From Bdellovibrionales bacterium (GTDB lineage Bacteria; Bdellovibrionota; Bdellovibrionia; Bdellovibrionales; UBA1609), in assembly GCA_027459485.1 (NCBI GenBank), contig DAIDIG010000005.1:62001-126000 (forward strand): a stretch of DNA of 64,000 nucleotides, given 5' to 3'. Below, piece after piece: positions 54,634 through 64,000 of the stretch. How positions within the stretch are numbered: position 1 is the stretch's first letter; each line of letters opens with the position of its first letter. Made by a program: the position numbers and the translations under genes. The notes below the pieces were generated by a model. That model saw nothing but the letters and a program-made list of their open reading frames with translations, did no database searches and had not been told where the DNA came from.

Positions 54634-55011
54634 TTAGCTAACAGCCATTTTCTTGTTTGCAACCGTTTTTCTCGGACCTTTTCTCGTTCTCGCATTCGAA
54701 CGAGTTCGTTGACCACGTACTGGCAATCCCTTTTTGTGCCGAAGTCCGCGATAACATCCGAGATCAATAAGACGTTTTATGTTCATTGATACTTCACGTT
54801 TCAAATCGCCTTCGATCTTGCCACCGGCATCGATTGCGGCACGAAGTTTTACAATTTGATCATCCGTTAGGTGATCGCTTCTCAAATTTAGATCCACGCC
54901 AGCCGCATCACAGATCTTACGTGCGCGCGGACGGCCAATGCCGTAGATATAAGTGAGAGCGACTTCCATTCTTTTATTTTTGGGTAGATCGACACCCGCT
55001 ATACGTGCCAT
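54634..55011 (-). CDS. rpsM: 30S ribosomal protein uS13
   Basis: 125 residues, normal length. [14 protein letters not shown] start, [10 protein letters not shown], and the basic C-terminus [18 protein letters not shown] that contacts tRNA and S19. Follows rpmJ closely. Confidence 0.98.
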   Translation of the reverse strand: MARIAGVDLPKNKRMEVALTYIYGIGRPRARKICDAAGVDLNLRSDHLTDDQIVKLRAAIDAGGKIEGDLKREVSMNIKRLIDLGCYRGLRHKKGLPVRGQRTRSNARTRKGPRKTVANKKMAVS

Positions 55012-55024
55012 TTGACTCCTCGAT

Positions 55025-55138
55025 TTAGCCTTGACGCTGTTTGTGTTTCGGGTTTTCGCAAATTACGCGCACAACGCCACGGCGCTTTATGACTTTACAT
55101 TTCACACAAATACGTTTCACCGATGCTCGCACTTTCAT
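55025..55138 (-). CDS. rpmJ: 50S ribosomal protein bL36
   Basis: 37 residues, too short for many gene finders. [20 protein letters not shown] then [13 protein letters not shown]. Three Cys plus a His make the zinc-binding (CxxC, CxxxxH) form. GGAGG lies 5 bases before the ATG at 55138. infA, often just upstream, is absent; the gap to adk (55139-55246) has no gene. Confidence 0.95.
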   Translation of the reverse strand: MKVRASVKRICVKCKVIKRRGVVRVICENPKHKQRQG

Positions 55139-55246
55139 AATAACCTCCGGCAAACTGCACGCCGCCGTTCAAACCGCTAAAAACATTAAAAGCAAATTCG
55201 GGACCGCCGACTTTAACACCTCGTATATTCACTCGTCTAGATGTTT

Positions 55247-55888
55247 TTAACAGCCTAATGCCTTTTCAATTCGACGGTATACGTCGTGTTCGGAGCCCGA
55301 TCCGTCAACCAGTCTCAGCTCCCCTCGCTTCTCATAGTACTCTTTTAATGGGCGCGTCGAAGCCTCATAAACCTGCATTCTCGTGCGAATAGCCTCGGGG
55401 GCGTCGTCCGCCCGCTGATAAATATCTGTACCGCCACAAGTGTCACAGTGAACGCCGTCTTTTGGCGGCTTATTCTTAACATGGTAAGAAGCACCGCAAG
55501 TTCGGCAGGTCCGACGCCCTGATAGCCGTTCTACCAATTCATCTGTTGAAACTTCTAAAAACACAGCATTATCTAGTTTAAGTTTTTGCTCGTCCAAGAT
55601 CATATCAAGCGCATCAGCCTGAGCTAAGTTTCTCGGAAAGCCGTCCAAAATAAAATCATCTCGCAGTTCATTCAGGGCCTCTTGAACCATACCGATCGTT
55701 ACTGAGTCTGGTACCAATCGTCCCGCATCCAGGTAGCCTTTCGCTTCTTTTCCCAACGGGGTTTGATTCTTTATGGCCGCGCGAAACAAGTCTCCAGTGC
55801 TGATGTGACGCATCTTTTTTCGCTCCACAAGAAGACTCGATTGAGTGCCTTTACCTGCACCCGGCGGGCCGAACAACAATATGTTCAA
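55247..55888 (-). CDS. adk: Adenylate kinase (zinc-LID form)
   Basis: 213 residues. Interconverts 2 ADP with ATP and AMP. Motifs: LLFGPPGAGKGTQSSLL (P-loop), HISTGDLFRAAI, FILDGFPRNLAQADAL, and a LID with CRTCGASYHVK and CDTCGGTDIYQR, four Cys that bind zinc. It starts with TTG at 55888, overlapping the secY TGA (TTGA), with GGAGG 8 bases upstream. map and infA do not follow. Confidence 0.96.
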   Translation of the reverse strand: MNILLFGPPGAGKGTQSSLLVERKKMRHISTGDLFRAAIKNQTPLGKEAKGYLDAGRLVPDSVTIGMVQEALNELRDDFILDGFPRNLAQADALDMILDEQKLKLDNAVFLEVSTDELVERLSGRRTCRTCGASYHVKNKPPKDGVHCDTCGGTDIYQRADDAPEAIRTRMQVYEASTRPLKEYYEKRGELRLVDGSGSEHDVYRRIEKALGC

Positions 55889-57204
55889 TACGTCACCCTC
55901 CGGCTTCGAAACTTCACTCCCTTCATCACGCCTTCGTACTTAGCCGTGATCATATGAGACTGAATTTGTTGGCTCGTATCAAGAGCCACACCGACAAGAA
56001 TCAAAACCGTCGTACCGCCGAAATAAAACGGTACGTGAACGTACTGAATAAGCATTCCCGGCAAAACGCAAATAGCGCACAGATAAATTGCGCCAGCGAC
56101 GGTCAGCCTATTGAGCACCGTGACGATGTACTCAGTAGTGCTACGACCAGCGCGAATCCCAGGTATAAAGCCGCCCCATTTTTTTAGATTGTCAGAAACT
56201 TCGGTGGGATTGAACGCGATTTCAGTATAAAAAAAGCAGAAAAACCAAATAAGAATTATGTAGAAGATATTGTAAATACCTCCCGAGGGAGTGAGGTAGC
56301 TTTGCAAATTACGAATCCATGGCTTGTCAATAAACTGCGCAACCGTGGCCGGGAACAACAGCAGCGACGATGCAAAAATCGGCGGAATTACGTTTGCAAA
56401 ATTAATTTTAAGGGGCAAAAAGCTCGACGGAGTTTGCATCGCCATTCGTCCGGGACCGCGTTGCGAATACTGAATGGGAATACGCCTCTGACCAACTTCA
56501 AGAAATACGATGGCCGCAATCACCGCGAACATCCCGGCGATGATCAAAAAGGCGATCATGAAAGTCATTTCGCCGGATGAAACCATTTTCCAAAGCTTAG
56601 TCGCACCGGTTGGAATACCCGCAGCAATACCCGCGAATATGATGAGACTTGAACCATTGCCGACGCCCTTTTCATCTATTTGCTCGCCGAGCCACATGAT
56701 AAACACTGTGCCTGCAGTGAGAGTGATGATCGTCATGAGATAGAATGATATAAAGTGAACGCCAAAATAAGGCTCGGAAACTATTGGGCGGCCAGGCGCC
56801 GGACTTTTAATCATCCAAGTAGCCATCGCATAAGCCTGCACGATGGCCAGACCGACCGTCGAATAGCGCGTGTATTGGGTGATTTTTTTTCGTCCTTGTT
56901 CGCCTTCTTTTCTCAATTGCTCCAGATGGGGAACAGCTGTTTGAAGGAGTTCGAAGATAATCGCGGCGGAAATGTACGGCATGATCCCAAGCGCGAAAAT
57001 GCTGAACTTTTGCAAAGCTCCGCCGGTAAACATGTTAAAAAGACCGAACAGGCCACCGCCGTTTTGTTTGAAAAAGTTAAACACCGCAGTGCCGTCAACA
57101 CCCGGCGTGGGTACAGCGACACCTAAACGAAAGATGATCATTATAAAAATTGTGAAAATTATGCGCTGTCGTAACTCAGGTGGTATTGTCACTCTCGGTT
57201 GCAT
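55885..57204 (-). CDS. secY: Protein translocase subunit SecY
   Basis: 439 residues with ten hydrophobic helices. Channel subunit of SecYEG. Motifs: FRLGVAVPTPGVD, ALGIMPYISAAIIFELLQ (plug/helix 2 region), EGEQGRKKITQYTRY, QYSQRGPGRM, and GIRAGRSTTEYI. ATG 57204 shares a base with the rplO stop; a GTG at 57207 is an alternative. The adk start overlaps its stop. Confidence 0.97.
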   Translation of the reverse strand: MQPRVTIPPELRQRIIFTIFIMIIFRLGVAVPTPGVDGTAVFNFFKQNGGGLFGLFNMFTGGALQKFSIFALGIMPYISAAIIFELLQTAVPHLEQLRKEGEQGRKKITQYTRYSTVGLAIVQAYAMATWMIKSPAPGRPIVSEPYFGVHFISFYLMTIITLTAGTVFIMWLGEQIDEKGVGNGSSLIIFAGIAAGIPTGATKLWKMVSSGEMTFMIAFLIIAGMFAVIAAIVFLEVGQRRIPIQYSQRGPGRMAMQTPSSFLPLKINFANVIPPIFASSLLLFPATVAQFIDKPWIRNLQSYLTPSGGIYNIFYIILIWFFCFFYTEIAFNPTEVSDNLKKWGGFIPGIRAGRSTTEYIVTVLNRLTVAGAIYLCAICVLPGMLIQYVHVPFYFGGTTVLILVGVALDTSQQIQSHMITAKYEGVMKGVKFRSRRVTY

Positions 57205-57644
57205 CACAATTGGATAACCTCGACTTTTCCGCCCGCTTTTTCAATAGCACTCTTAGCGGATTCACTGAATTTGTGCGCCTTAATCGTTAAGTTCTTTTTA
57301 AGCGCACCATTGCCTAAAATCTTAACAGGTCCCTTTTTAATTAGGCCGGCTGATTTAAGAACGTCGATCGTCACTTCACCATCTAATTTCTCAAGCTGGC
57401 TCAAGTTCACGATTTCATACCGTGTACGGAACATAGTGTTTTTGAAACCAAATTTCGGGAATCTCCGATGCACGGGAGTCTGGCCACCTTCAAATCCTCT
57501 TCGGATGTTGCCGCTTTTACGCGCCTTTTGACCTTTGTTGCCCTTACCAGCGCGACCACCCTTGCCCGAACCGCGTCCGCGACCGAGCCTTTTCGTGTTG
57601 TGTGTTGAGCCGCCTTTTGGGCGCAGAGTAGAAAGCATATTCAT
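57204..57644 (-). CDS. rplO: 50S ribosomal protein uL15
   Basis: 146 residues. LSTLRPKGGSTHNTKRLGRGRGSGKG Gly-rich N-terminus (motif GRGRGSGKGGRAGKGNKGQK), then FEGGQTPVHRRFPKFGF. Between rpmD and secY, stop overlapping the secY start. Confidence 0.97.
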   Translation of the reverse strand: MNMLSTLRPKGGSTHNTKRLGRGRGSGKGGRAGKGNKGQKARKSGNIRRGFEGGQTPVHRRFPKFGFKNTMFRTRYEIVNLSQLEKLDGEVTIDVLKSAGLIKKGPVKILGNGALKKNLTIKAHKFSESAKSAIEKAGGKVEVIQL

Positions 57645-57651
57645 AAATCAC

Positions 57652-57849
57652 CTACTTTTCGGTCGTCTTTTGAACAGTCACTTGTACAAGGTGCTGAACT
57701 TTAAAAATCTGCCCGCGATTAGCCGGATTGTCAGCCACCACAACTTCAGCATTACGTCGACGAAGACCAAGGCATCGAACAGCCTCGCGTTGGCTCTCCT
57801 CGCATCCGCGTAGTCCTCTAATTAATTTCACTCGAAATGATTTTGCCAT
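57652..57849 (-). CDS. rpmD: 50S ribosomal protein uL30
   Basis: 65 residues. KSFRVKLIRGLRGCEESQRE, LGLRRRNAEVVVADNP and HLVQVTVQ match the short bacterial L30. It starts 2 bases after the rpsE stop. Confidence 0.96.
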   Translation of the reverse strand: MAKSFRVKLIRGLRGCEESQREAVRCLGLRRRNAEVVVADNPANRGQIFKVQHLVQVTVQKTTEK

Positions 57850-57851
57850 AA

Positions 57852-58349
57852 TTATACCTCAAGCCGTGACGGGCGCCCTTCCATTAATTGACTGAGCCCA
57901 GCCAAGGTCGCACGAACTGCGTTTCTTGGATTTGTTGGCCCCACGCATTTAGTCAAAATATCTTTAATGCCCAAGCTTTCAAGAACCGCACGGATTGCTC
58001 CGCCGGCGATAACACCAGTCCCAGGTGCGGCTGGCATAAGAAGAACTTTGGTTGCACCGAATCGGCCTTCTACCTCGTGAGCAATAGTTCGATTTTCATG
58101 AAGCCGGAAAGTCATCATTTGTTTTTTTGCGGATCGGCTCGCTTTGGTGATGGCTTCGGGTACTTCACCCGCTTTACCCTTTCCGATGCCGACTTTGCCG
58201 TTTCCGTTACCCGCGACAACTAACGCCGCAAAAGAAAACCGCCGCCCGCCTTTTACCACTTTTGCCACACGGCTGATGGCCACAACGCGCTCTTGAAATT
58301 CGGAATCTCCGCGCTCGCCTCGTTCGGGTCTATCTGAATTTTCCGCCAT
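57852..58349 (-). CDS. rpsE: 30S ribosomal protein uS5
   Basis: 165 residues. [60 protein letters not shown] and [14 protein letters not shown] are standard. Between rplR and rpmD. Confidence 0.97.
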   Translation of the reverse strand: MAENSDRPERGERGDSEFQERVVAISRVAKVVKGGRRFSFAALVVAGNGNGKVGIGKGKAGEVPEAITKASRSAKKQMMTFRLHENRTIAHEVEGRFGATKVLLMPAAPGTGVIAGGAIRAVLESLGIKDILTKCVGPTNPRNAVRATLAGLSQLMEGRPSRLEV

Positions 58350-58378
58350 TCTATTCTCCCATTTCTCGTTTCAAAAAA

Positions 58379-58750
58379 CTAAAATTTTAGGCCGCCCTCA
58401 CGTGCGGCATCCGCTAACGCCTTTATGCGCCCGTGATATAAATATCCGCCGCGATCAAAAACAACGTCAGAAATTTTCTTCTGCAAAGCCAATTTAGCGA
58501 TCTCCGCGCCCACGGTCGCGGCCGTGTCCTTCGCTTTTCCGTCTTTTGCTTTAACCGTGATAGTCGAAGCTGCCGCCAGAGTTTTACCGCTCGTATCGTC
58601 GATAACTTGGGCATAAATATGATTGGCACTGCGGAAGATGCTTAAGCGAGGACGCTCGGGCGTACCGAACACTCTCTTTCTGATTCGAACACGCTTTTTT
58701 GCTCTCGATTTCAACTTCCGCGACGATTTGTTATGATAATTAAGTCTCAC
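58379..58750 (-). CDS. rplR: 50S ribosomal protein uL18
   Basis: 123 residues, 5S rRNA binding. [35 protein letters not shown] and [28 protein letters not shown]. Between rplF and rpsE. Confidence 0.97.
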   Translation of the reverse strand: MRLNYHNKSSRKLKSRAKKRVRIRKRVFGTPERPRLSIFRSANHIYAQVIDDTSGKTLAAASTITVKAKDGKAKDTAATVGAEIAKLALQKKISDVVFDRGGYLYHGRIKALADAAREGGLKF

Positions 58751-58774
58751 GTTAAACCTCTCAATAAATAGCTA

Positions 58775-59311
58775 TTACTTACCTGCCGCTTTTCCGGCCT
58801 TACGACGAATACGTTCATCCGAATATTTGATACCTTTAGCCAAATAAGGTTCTGGCGGTCGATAATTTCGAATTTGTGCCGCAACCTGGCCGACCTTGGC
58901 GCGATCTGCTCCCGTTATAATAATTTTCGTTTGTTTATCGACCTTAATTTCAATGCCTTCTGGAATTTCAAAACTTACAGGATGACTAAAACCAAGGCTC
59001 AACTCAAGCTTCTTACCCGCGACGTTTGCTCGGTAACCCACCCCGTTCAATTCCAGTTCTTTCGTCCAACCTTTAGAAACGCCGGTTACGGCATTTTGTA
59101 ATAAAGCGCGAGTTAACCCGTAGTACTTTCCATCTTCGACATTGTCGCAAACGAGCGTCACTTTGCTCTCTTCAATTTGCGCTTTTATTTTGTTCATCAG
59201 AGGCACAATAAGCGCGTGCTTGGCGCCTTTGACTTGAAGTTCTTGCGCTGGCGTCAGCGTCACTTGAACGCCCTTTTGCAAATAAACTGGAGATTTTCCG
59301 ACTCTCGACAT
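58775..59311 (-). CDS. rplF: 50S ribosomal protein uL6
   Basis: 178 residues. MSRVGKSPVYLQKGVQVTL, GVSKGWTKELELNGVGYRA, LGFSHPVSFEIPEGI and RPPEPYLAKGIKYSDERIRRKAGKAAGK. ATG 59311 is chosen by family start; a GTG at 59317 is in frame. Follows rpsH closely. Confidence 0.96.
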   Translation of the reverse strand: MSRVGKSPVYLQKGVQVTLTPAQELQVKGAKHALIVPLMNKIKAQIEESKVTLVCDNVEDGKYYGLTRALLQNAVTGVSKGWTKELELNGVGYRANVAGKKLELSLGFSHPVSFEIPEGIEIKVDKQTKIIITGADRAKVGQVAAQIRNYRPPEPYLAKGIKYSDERIRRKAGKAAGK

Positions 59312-59317
59312 ATCCAC

Positions 59318-59707
59318 CTACCAAATTCTAAAAAGTAACTCTCCACCGAGTTTTTGTTCTTTAGCCTCATCGCCCGTCATAATGCCTTTGCTCGTACTCA
59401 GCACTGCCATTCCGTACCCATGTCGCACATTTGGGATGTCTTTCGACCCGATATACTTGCGAAGCCCAGGGCTACTTTCTCTCATGATATTGCGGATGAT
59501 TGGCTCACCTTTGGGCGTATACCGCAAATAAACCCTCATCATGCCCTGCTTACCGTCACGGGCGATTTTGAAACTGCGGATGTATCCATTTTTTTGTAAC
59601 AGAGACGCAATACCCACACGCATATTCGATGACGGCACATCCACTTTTTCGTGTTTCGCCAGAGCGGCATTTCGGATTCTCGTCAGAAACTCAGCAACTG
59701 TATCCAT
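59318..59707 (-). CDS. rpsH: 30S ribosomal protein uS8
   Basis: 129 residues. FLTRIRNAALAKHEKVDVPSS N-terminus and the C-terminal rRNA-binding GYGMAVLSTSKGIMTGDEA region. It follows rplE by 15 bases; rpsN, usually between them, is absent. Confidence 0.97.
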   Translation of the reverse strand: MDTVAEFLTRIRNAALAKHEKVDVPSSNMRVGIASLLQKNGYIRSFKIARDGKQGMMRVYLRYTPKGEPIIRNIMRESSPGLRKYIGSKDIPNVRHGYGMAVLSTSKGIMTGDEAKEQKLGGELLFRIW

Positions 59708-59722
59708 CTTTCCAAGGCTCCT

Positions 59723-60262
59723 TTATTTACGGAATGGCATGCCGAGCGCTTCAAGTAGCGCGCGACCCTGCTCGTCAGTTTTGCCGGTTGTACAAATTGT
59801 GATATTCATTCCCCGCATCATGTCCACTTTTTCGTATTCGACTTCAGGAAAAATAATCTGCTCTTTGACGCCCATGTTGAAATTGCCACGACCGTCAAAA
59901 CCCTTCGGGGATAACCCGCGAAAATCTCGAACGCGTGGCAAACTAAAATGGATCAGCTTCTCTAAAAATACCCACGCGCGATCGCGGCGTAAAGTCACCA
60001 TCGCGCCGAGCGGAATGCCTTCGCGTAACTTAAAATTTGAAATCGCCTTTTTTGCGTGAGTAATTGCCGCCTTTTGGCCAGCAATTGCCGTCAACTCATC
60101 GACAACATTGTTCACGATTTTGGGGTTTTTCACCACTTCGCCGGTCGACACGCTCAATACAATTTTATCGAGTCGGGGCACCTGGTGGATGTTCGTCACT
60201 TTCAGCTGATTTTTCAGCTGGGGAATGACTTCCTTTTTGTATTTTTCGAATAGCGTACTCAC
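59723..60262 (-). CDS. rplE: 50S ribosomal protein uL5
   Basis: 179 residues, 5S rRNA binding. [58 protein letters not shown] and [18 protein letters not shown]. The start is GTG at 60262; GAGGAG lies upstream with a two-codon ATG AAG TGA whose stop overlaps the GTG. rplX, usually upstream, is absent. Confidence 0.97.
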   Translation of the reverse strand: MSTLFEKYKKEVIPQLKNQLKVTNIHQVPRLDKIVLSVSTGEVVKNPKIVNNVVDELTAIAGQKAAITHAKKAISNFKLREGIPLGAMVTLRRDRAWVFLEKLIHFSLPRVRDFRGLSPKGFDGRGNFNMGVKEQIIFPEVEYEKVDMMRGMNITICTTGKTDEQGRALLEALGMPFRK

Positions 60263-60277
60263 TTCATTCTCCTCGAT

Positions 60278-60646
60278 TCACAGCACTTCAGGCGCCAGCG
60301 ATACGATTTTTACAAATTTCTTTGCCCTCAGTTCTCTAGCAACTGGTCCAAATATCCGAGTGCCGATAGGCTCAAGGGCCGCATTGATTAACACTGCTGA
60401 ATTATCGTCAAACCTCAGATAGCTGCCGTCAGGACGACGCAACTTGTGAGTCGTGCGCACGATGACGGCCTTCGCCACGTCGCCTTTTTTCACTTTTGAA
60501 TTCGGCAACGCATCCTTAACCGAAACCACGATTATATCGCCGATATTGGCATAGCGCCGCTTACTGCCGCCCAGCACTTTTAAGCACTGGACTTCACGCG
60601 CCCCTGAATTGTCAGCGACCTTTAGTCGCGTCTGCATTTGAATCAT
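60278..60646 (-). CDS. rplN: 50S ribosomal protein uL14
   Basis: 122 residues. [41 protein letters not shown] and [20 protein letters not shown] are diagnostic. Its start overlaps the rpsQ stop by 4 bases. The next gene is rplE, not rplX. Confidence 0.98.
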   Translation of the reverse strand: MIQMQTRLKVADNSGAREVQCLKVLGGSKRRYANIGDIIVVSVKDALPNSKVKKGDVAKAVIVRTTHKLRRPDGSYLRFDDNSAVLINAALEPIGTRIFGPVARELRAKKFVKIVSLAPEVL

Positions 60647-60966
60647 ACGTCTACTCCAGAAACTTGCTTCGATTTTTCAACGACTTCAGCCAACGTCCAT
60701 CGCTTCGTTTTGCTGAGCGGGCGGGTTTCAAAAATACGGACCAAGTCGCCTACTTTAGCCTCATTTTTTTCGTCATGGGCTTTGAACACCGACGATTGAC
60801 GAATGTATTTGCCGTATCGAGCGTGTTTCACGAGCGAAAAAACCTGAACTGCAATTGTCTTGGCCATCTTATCGCTCACAACTCGACCGACAACTTCATT
60901 GCGCATTTTTCGCGCGCTTTTGTCGTCTGTTATTGGGGCTGCTTCTTTTTTGTTCGCTTTTGCCAT
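60643..60966 (-). CDS. rpsQ: 30S ribosomal protein uS17
   Basis: 107 residues. [45 protein letters not shown] and [22 protein letters not shown] Lys/Ala-rich N-terminal extension of about 20 residues is longer than in E. coli. Confidence 0.96.
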   Translation of the reverse strand: MAKANKKEAAPITDDKSARKMRNEVVGRVVSDKMAKTIAVQVFSLVKHARYGKYIRQSSVFKAHDEKNEAKVGDLVRIFETRPLSKTKRWTLAEVVEKSKQVSGVDV

Positions 60967-60983
60967 ACCAAATTCCTTTAATT

Positions 60984-61175
60984 TTATCGCGAAAGTTTCG
61001 CCGAAAGGATCGTATTCACTCGGGCAATATCTCTTCGCAAAGTGCGGACCTGCAGCGGGTTCGCGAGTTGACCAAGCGACATCTTCATTTTCGCTTGAAA
61101 CAAATCTTCGCTCATCGACCTTTGCCGCTTCCGCAACTCTTCAACTGTTAAATCCTGAATCTCTTTAAACTTCAT
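60984..61175 (-). CDS. rpmC: 50S ribosomal protein uL29
   Basis: 63 residues from ATG 61175, which gives GGGAG a 7-base spacer; an ATG at 61181 is too close. [19 protein letters not shown] and [14 protein letters not shown] are standard for L29. Confidence 0.95.
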   Translation of the reverse strand: MKFKEIQDLTVEELRKRQRSMSEDLFQAKMKMSLGQLANPLQVRTLRRDIARVNTILSAKLSR

Positions 61176-61198
61176 TGTCATTCTCCCAAATTACCGTC

Positions 61199-61606
61199 TT
61201 ACTCGCGAGCTATGAATTTCGTTCGGATCGGCAATTTATATTGAGCCAGCTTAAACGCATCTTCTGCCTGCTGACGAGTCACACCGTTAATTTCGAACAA
61301 AATGCGTCCCGGTAAAATATTTGCGACCCACAATTCCGGAGCGCCTTTACCGCTACCCATTCGAACTTCGGCCGGCTTTTTGGTGATCGGACGATCCGGA
61401 TAAACACGCATCCAAAGCTGCCCGCCTCGCTTCACCGAACGGCTGATGGCAATACGACTGGCTTCCAATTGGCGGGCCGTTACTCGACCGCAAGTAACTG
61501 CAGCTAGGGCATAATCACCGAAAGAAAGCTCACTGCCACGACGAGCCAGGCCTTTAAATCCCGCGCGATGTTGACGGCGCCACTTAACCTTCTTTGGACT
61601 TAACAC
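61199..61606 (-). CDS. rplP: 50S ribosomal protein uL16
   Basis: 135 residues. [64 protein letters not shown] and [12 protein letters not shown]. It overlaps the rpsC 3' end by 23 bases. Confidence 0.98.
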   Translation of the reverse strand: MLSPKKVKWRRQHRAGFKGLARRGSELSFGDYALAAVTCGRVTARQLEASRIAISRSVKRGGQLWMRVYPDRPITKKPAEVRMGSGKGAPELWVANILPGRILFEINGVTRQQAEDAFKLAQYKLPIRTKFIARE

Positions 61607-62258
61607 GACTTGCCTCCTGAACTTCTTTTGCCGACATAATGTCGCCGCGATAGATCCAGACCTTTACACCGATCAACCCGTAAGTGGTGAGTGCTTCGGC
61701 CGTCCCGAAATCGATATCCGCTCGCAATGTATGAAGCGGAACGCTTTTTTCCGTATACCATTCCGTACGCGCAATCTCGGCCCCGTCCAACCGGCCGGCG
61801 ACCATCACTTTGATCCCACGCACGCCGCTTCGTAAAGACGCGGCCATCGCCTTTTTAATCGCCTTACGCCATGACACTCGCTTTTCAAGCTGAAGAGCGA
61901 TGCTTTCTGATACCAATTGCGCATCCAAATCGGGTTTACGAACTTCTTGGATGTTCACAAACACTTCACTGGGCGTCAGCTTTTGGATGTCAGCCTTCAG
62001 GGCGTCGATGCCTGTACCTTTTTTACCAATTACAACACCCGGACGCGCCGTTGAAATAATCACCTTCAATTTTTTCGCAGCTCGCTCCATTTCAATCTTC
62101 GCGACGCCGGCGTGCTTCAGTTTATCTTTGATGTACTTGCGAAGTTTAAAGTCTTCTTGCAAGTTCGCGGCGAACTGTCCGCCTTTTGCAAACCAACGTG
62201 AATCCCACGTGCGAATCACGCCGACTCGTAAACCAATTGGATTAACCTTCTGACCCAA
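61584..62258 (-). CDS. rpsC: 30S ribosomal protein uS3
   Basis: 224 residues. [20 protein letters not shown], the KH domain [18 protein letters not shown], and [18 protein letters not shown] with [15 protein letters not shown]. Between rplV and rplP. Confidence 0.98.
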   Translation of the reverse strand: MGQKVNPIGLRVGVIRTWDSRWFAKGGQFAANLQEDFKLRKYIKDKLKHAGVAKIEMERAAKKLKVIISTARPGVVIGKKGTGIDALKADIQKLTPSEVFVNIQEVRKPDLDAQLVSESIALQLEKRVSWRKAIKKAMAASLRSGVRGIKVMVAGRLDGAEIARTEWYTEKSVPLHTLRADIDFGTAEALTTYGLIGVKVWIYRGDIMSAKEVQEASRVKSKEG

Positions 62259-62279
62259 ACTACACCCGACCTTTCATGC

Positions 62280-62615
62280 TCATGCCCTCTCATCCAAAAC
62301 GAGTGAAATGTGGCTTGTTTTTTTTCGAATCATAAACGCACGACCTTGCGCACGCGGACGGTACCGCTTCATGTCCGGCCCTTCATCGACGAGCACGGTC
62401 TTCACAAAGAGATTATCGACGTCGATCACTTTCTTCTGTTCGGCGTTTGCAACGGCCGATTCAACAAGCTTTTTCATAAAAACCGCGGTCTTTTTCGGCA
62501 TAAATGCGAGTATCCGAATGGCGTCATTCACGTTTTTACCGCGAATCGCATCTGCAACAAGGCGCGCTTTTTGACTGCCGACGCGCGCGTATTTCAAATC
62601 TGCTTTAACTTCCAT
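62280..62615 (-). CDS. rplV: 50S ribosomal protein uL22
   Basis: 111 residues. YARVGSQKARLVADAIRGKNV, VESAVANAEQK and the tunnel hairpin RYRPRAQGRAFMIRKKTSHISLV. Confidence 0.97.
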   Translation of the reverse strand: MEVKADLKYARVGSQKARLVADAIRGKNVNDAIRILAFMPKKTAVFMKKLVESAVANAEQKKVIDVDNLFVKTVLVDEGPDMKRYRPRAQGRAFMIRKKTSHISLVLDERA

Positions 62616-62620
62616 GATGA

Positions 62621-62914
62621 CTAAGCTCCTTTCGCCGGGGCGGCGGCTTCAGCTTTGCGTTCAGAGTGACCGCCAAATTGCCGAGTTGGAGCAAATTCGC
62701 CCAATTTGTGACCAATCATATTCTCAGTCACATAAACCGGAACAAACTTCTTACCGTTGTGAACCGCGAATGTCAGACCAACGGACTCCGGCAGTATCGT
62801 CGATCGGCGCGACCAAGTCTTGATCACTTTCCGATCGCCAGATTTAAGCGCGGCAGCTATTTTCTTCATTAAATGATGATCCACATAGGGACCTTTTTTT
62901 ACTGAACGAGCCAC
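62621..62914 (-). CDS. rpsS: 30S ribosomal protein uS19
   Basis: 97 residues. [60 protein letters not shown] short Ala/Glu-rich tail ([11 protein letters not shown]) extends the usual end. Confidence 0.97.
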   Translation of the reverse strand: MARSVKKGPYVDHHLMKKIAAALKSGDRKVIKTWSRRSTILPESVGLTFAVHNGKKFVPVYVTENMIGHKLGEFAPTRQFGGHSERKAEAAAPAKGA

Positions 62915-62917
62915 TGT

Positions 62918-63748
62918 TTACATTCCTTTCGCGTTTCGACGTCTGATGATCATCGAATCGGTCCGTTTATTTTTACGAGTTTTAAACCCTTTGCACGGCT
63001 TACCCCACGGAGTTACAGGATGATGCCCTTTACCGACACCTTCGCCGCCACCAAGGGGGTGATCAATCGGGTTCATAGCCATACCTCGAACAGAAGGACG
63101 AATCCCCCGCCAACGGCGTCGACCGGCTTTACCCCAACTGATGTTTTCGTGATCCGTATTGCCGACTTGCCCGATACTGGCGCGGCAAACCGATAAAACT
63201 TTACGAACTTCGCCCGACGGCAATCGCACTTGGCAATATTCACCGATTTTACCGATAAGTACTGCACCAACGCCCGCACCGCGAGCAATCTGAGCGCCTT
63301 TGCCTGGACGAAGCTCTACATTGTGAATTGTCGTACCGGCGGGGATAAGCCCCAGCGGTTTTGCATTGCCAGGCTTAATGTCGGCGGTATTGCCCGAGAC
63401 GACGGCATCTCCGACGTTCAAACCCACTGGTGCCAGAATGTACGATTTCATTCCATCTGCATAGCAAATGAGCGCGATTCGGCAGGTGCGATTGGGATCA
63501 TATTCAATCGCTAAAACTTTGGCCGGCACATCGATTTTATTTCGATGAAAATCTATAAGACGATAACGGCGCTTGTGGCCCCCGCCTTTGTGCCAAACCG
63601 TGATCATACCGGTGTTGTTTCGGGCCGCCCGACGCGAAAGCGCACGGGTCAACGATCGCTCTGGCTTCGATTTAGTAATCTCTGAAAAATCATACCCTGT
63701 CATTTGTCGCCGTGACGGCGTATTGGGGCGATATGTTCGAACTCCCAT
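62918..63748 (-). CDS. rplB: 50S ribosomal protein uL2
   Basis: 276 residues. Peptidyl-transferase-centre protein: [40 protein letters not shown], and the C-terminal [27 protein letters not shown] with the conserved His. Confidence 0.98.
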   Translation of the reverse strand: MGVRTYRPNTPSRRQMTGYDFSEITKSKPERSLTRALSRRAARNNTGMITVWHKGGGHKRRYRLIDFHRNKIDVPAKVLAIEYDPNRTCRIALICYADGMKSYILAPVGLNVGDAVVSGNTADIKPGNAKPLGLIPAGTTIHNVELRPGKGAQIARGAGVGAVLIGKIGEYCQVRLPSGEVRKVLSVCRASIGQVGNTDHENISWGKAGRRRWRGIRPSVRGMAMNPIDHPLGGGEGVGKGHHPVTPWGKPCKGFKTRKNKRTDSMIIRRRNAKGM

Positions 63749-63750
63749 GC

Positions 63751-64000
63751 TTACGCTCCTTCAAAAAGACTGATTTTTTCGCCCGGTGCGAGTCGGACCA
63801 TTGCCTTCTTCCAATACTTGACGGCGCTAATACCCAACTTGTTTCGTGTCGCGCGCCCACGGCAGATCGATGTTTTTACCGATCGAACTTTTACTCGAAA
63901 CAATTTCTCTACGGCATTTTTAACTTCGGCTTTATTGGCGGCTCGATCGACTTCAAAAACATAGGTGTCGTGCTCAGCCAAAACGCTGTTTTTCTCTGAT
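63751..64000 (-). CDS. rplW: 50S ribosomal protein uL23, 5' end outside the window
   Basis: The frame is open to the window edge. Visible: [37 protein letters not shown] and a C-terminal [18 protein letters not shown]. uL23 is normally about 95 residues; 82 residues plus stop are here, so only the first few codons are missing. A TTG at 63981 lies in the middle of a conserved stretch and is not the start. Precedes rplB by 2 bases. Confidence 0.95.
   Translation of the reverse strand, partial: SEKNSVLAEHDTYVFEVDRAANKAEVKNAVEKLFRVKVRSVKTSICRGRATRNKLGISAVKYWKKAMVRLAPGEKISLFEGA

Overview
The window is chromosomal DNA from a Gram-negative, diderm bacterium of mid GC content. The gene set suggests a Bdellovibrionota or deltaproteobacterial-type lineage: lipoproteins with lipoboxes, a PilZ protein with a GYF_2-like front end, beta-barrel-like proteins, an LptF/LptG permease, a sigma-54 activator, DUF2844/DUF3443, an LruC-domain protein, and a complete hut pathway. 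This placement is inferred from gene content, not from a tree. No transposase, phage gene, CRISPR array or replication origin was seen.

Layout. 1-4.3 kb: tail of an unknown gene, PilZ and coiled-coil proteins, then amidase, rph, rdgB and a STAS protein. 4.4-7.9 kb: prs, rplY, pth and ychF, a housekeeping row. 7.9-14.3 kb (minus): a lytic transglycosylase followed by oppABC without ATPases. 14.35-20.6 kb: radA, a barrel-like protein, a hairpin/terminator element, glpK and an acyltransferase with overlapping divergent starts, an Flp-pilin-like ORF and a TlpA protein. 20.7-28.6 kb (minus): def-fmt-rpe run into hutH, hutU, a MipA/OmpV protein and hutI. 28.7-30.4 kb: two unknown lipoproteins between fragments of a palindromic repeat. 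30.4-45.1 kb: lptF/G, a response regulator, nadC, birA, a thioredoxin-fold protein, the DUF2844/DUF3443 pair, a GGEEF protein, serA, an NtrC-type activator overlapping a CdsA-like gene, an acyltransferase and a two-subunit 2-oxoacid oxidoreductase. 45.2-52 kb: a large PKD/LruC lipoprotein, tRNA-Arg(TCT), a lipocalin-hydrolase fusion, Hsp20, a GH25 lysozyme lipoprotein, and a tiny HTH plus zinc-ribbon operon. 51.9-64 kb (minus): a compact S10-spc-alpha ribosomal cluster from rplW (cut by the window edge) to rplQ, followed by a TlpA-like gene.

Most notable: (1) a family of about 120-bp near-palindromes whose outer arms differ between copies yet still pair, including the same C opposite C mismatch; one deletion derivative forms the pth start region and one arm supplies a Shine-Dalgarno for an acyltransferase. 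(2) The DUF3443 lipoprotein carries the motif layout of a two-lobed pepsin-like aspartic protease and is translationally coupled to DUF2844. (3) A secreted lipocalin fused to an alpha/beta hydrolase. (4) A ribosomal cluster from which rplX, rpsN, rpsD, map and infA are cleanly absent. (5) A 55-residue CxC zinc-ribbon protein coupled to an XRE regulator.

Limits: everything here was read by eye from sequence. Family assignments rest on recognised motifs, no database search was run, and start codons are chosen from Shine-Dalgarno spacing and family starts.
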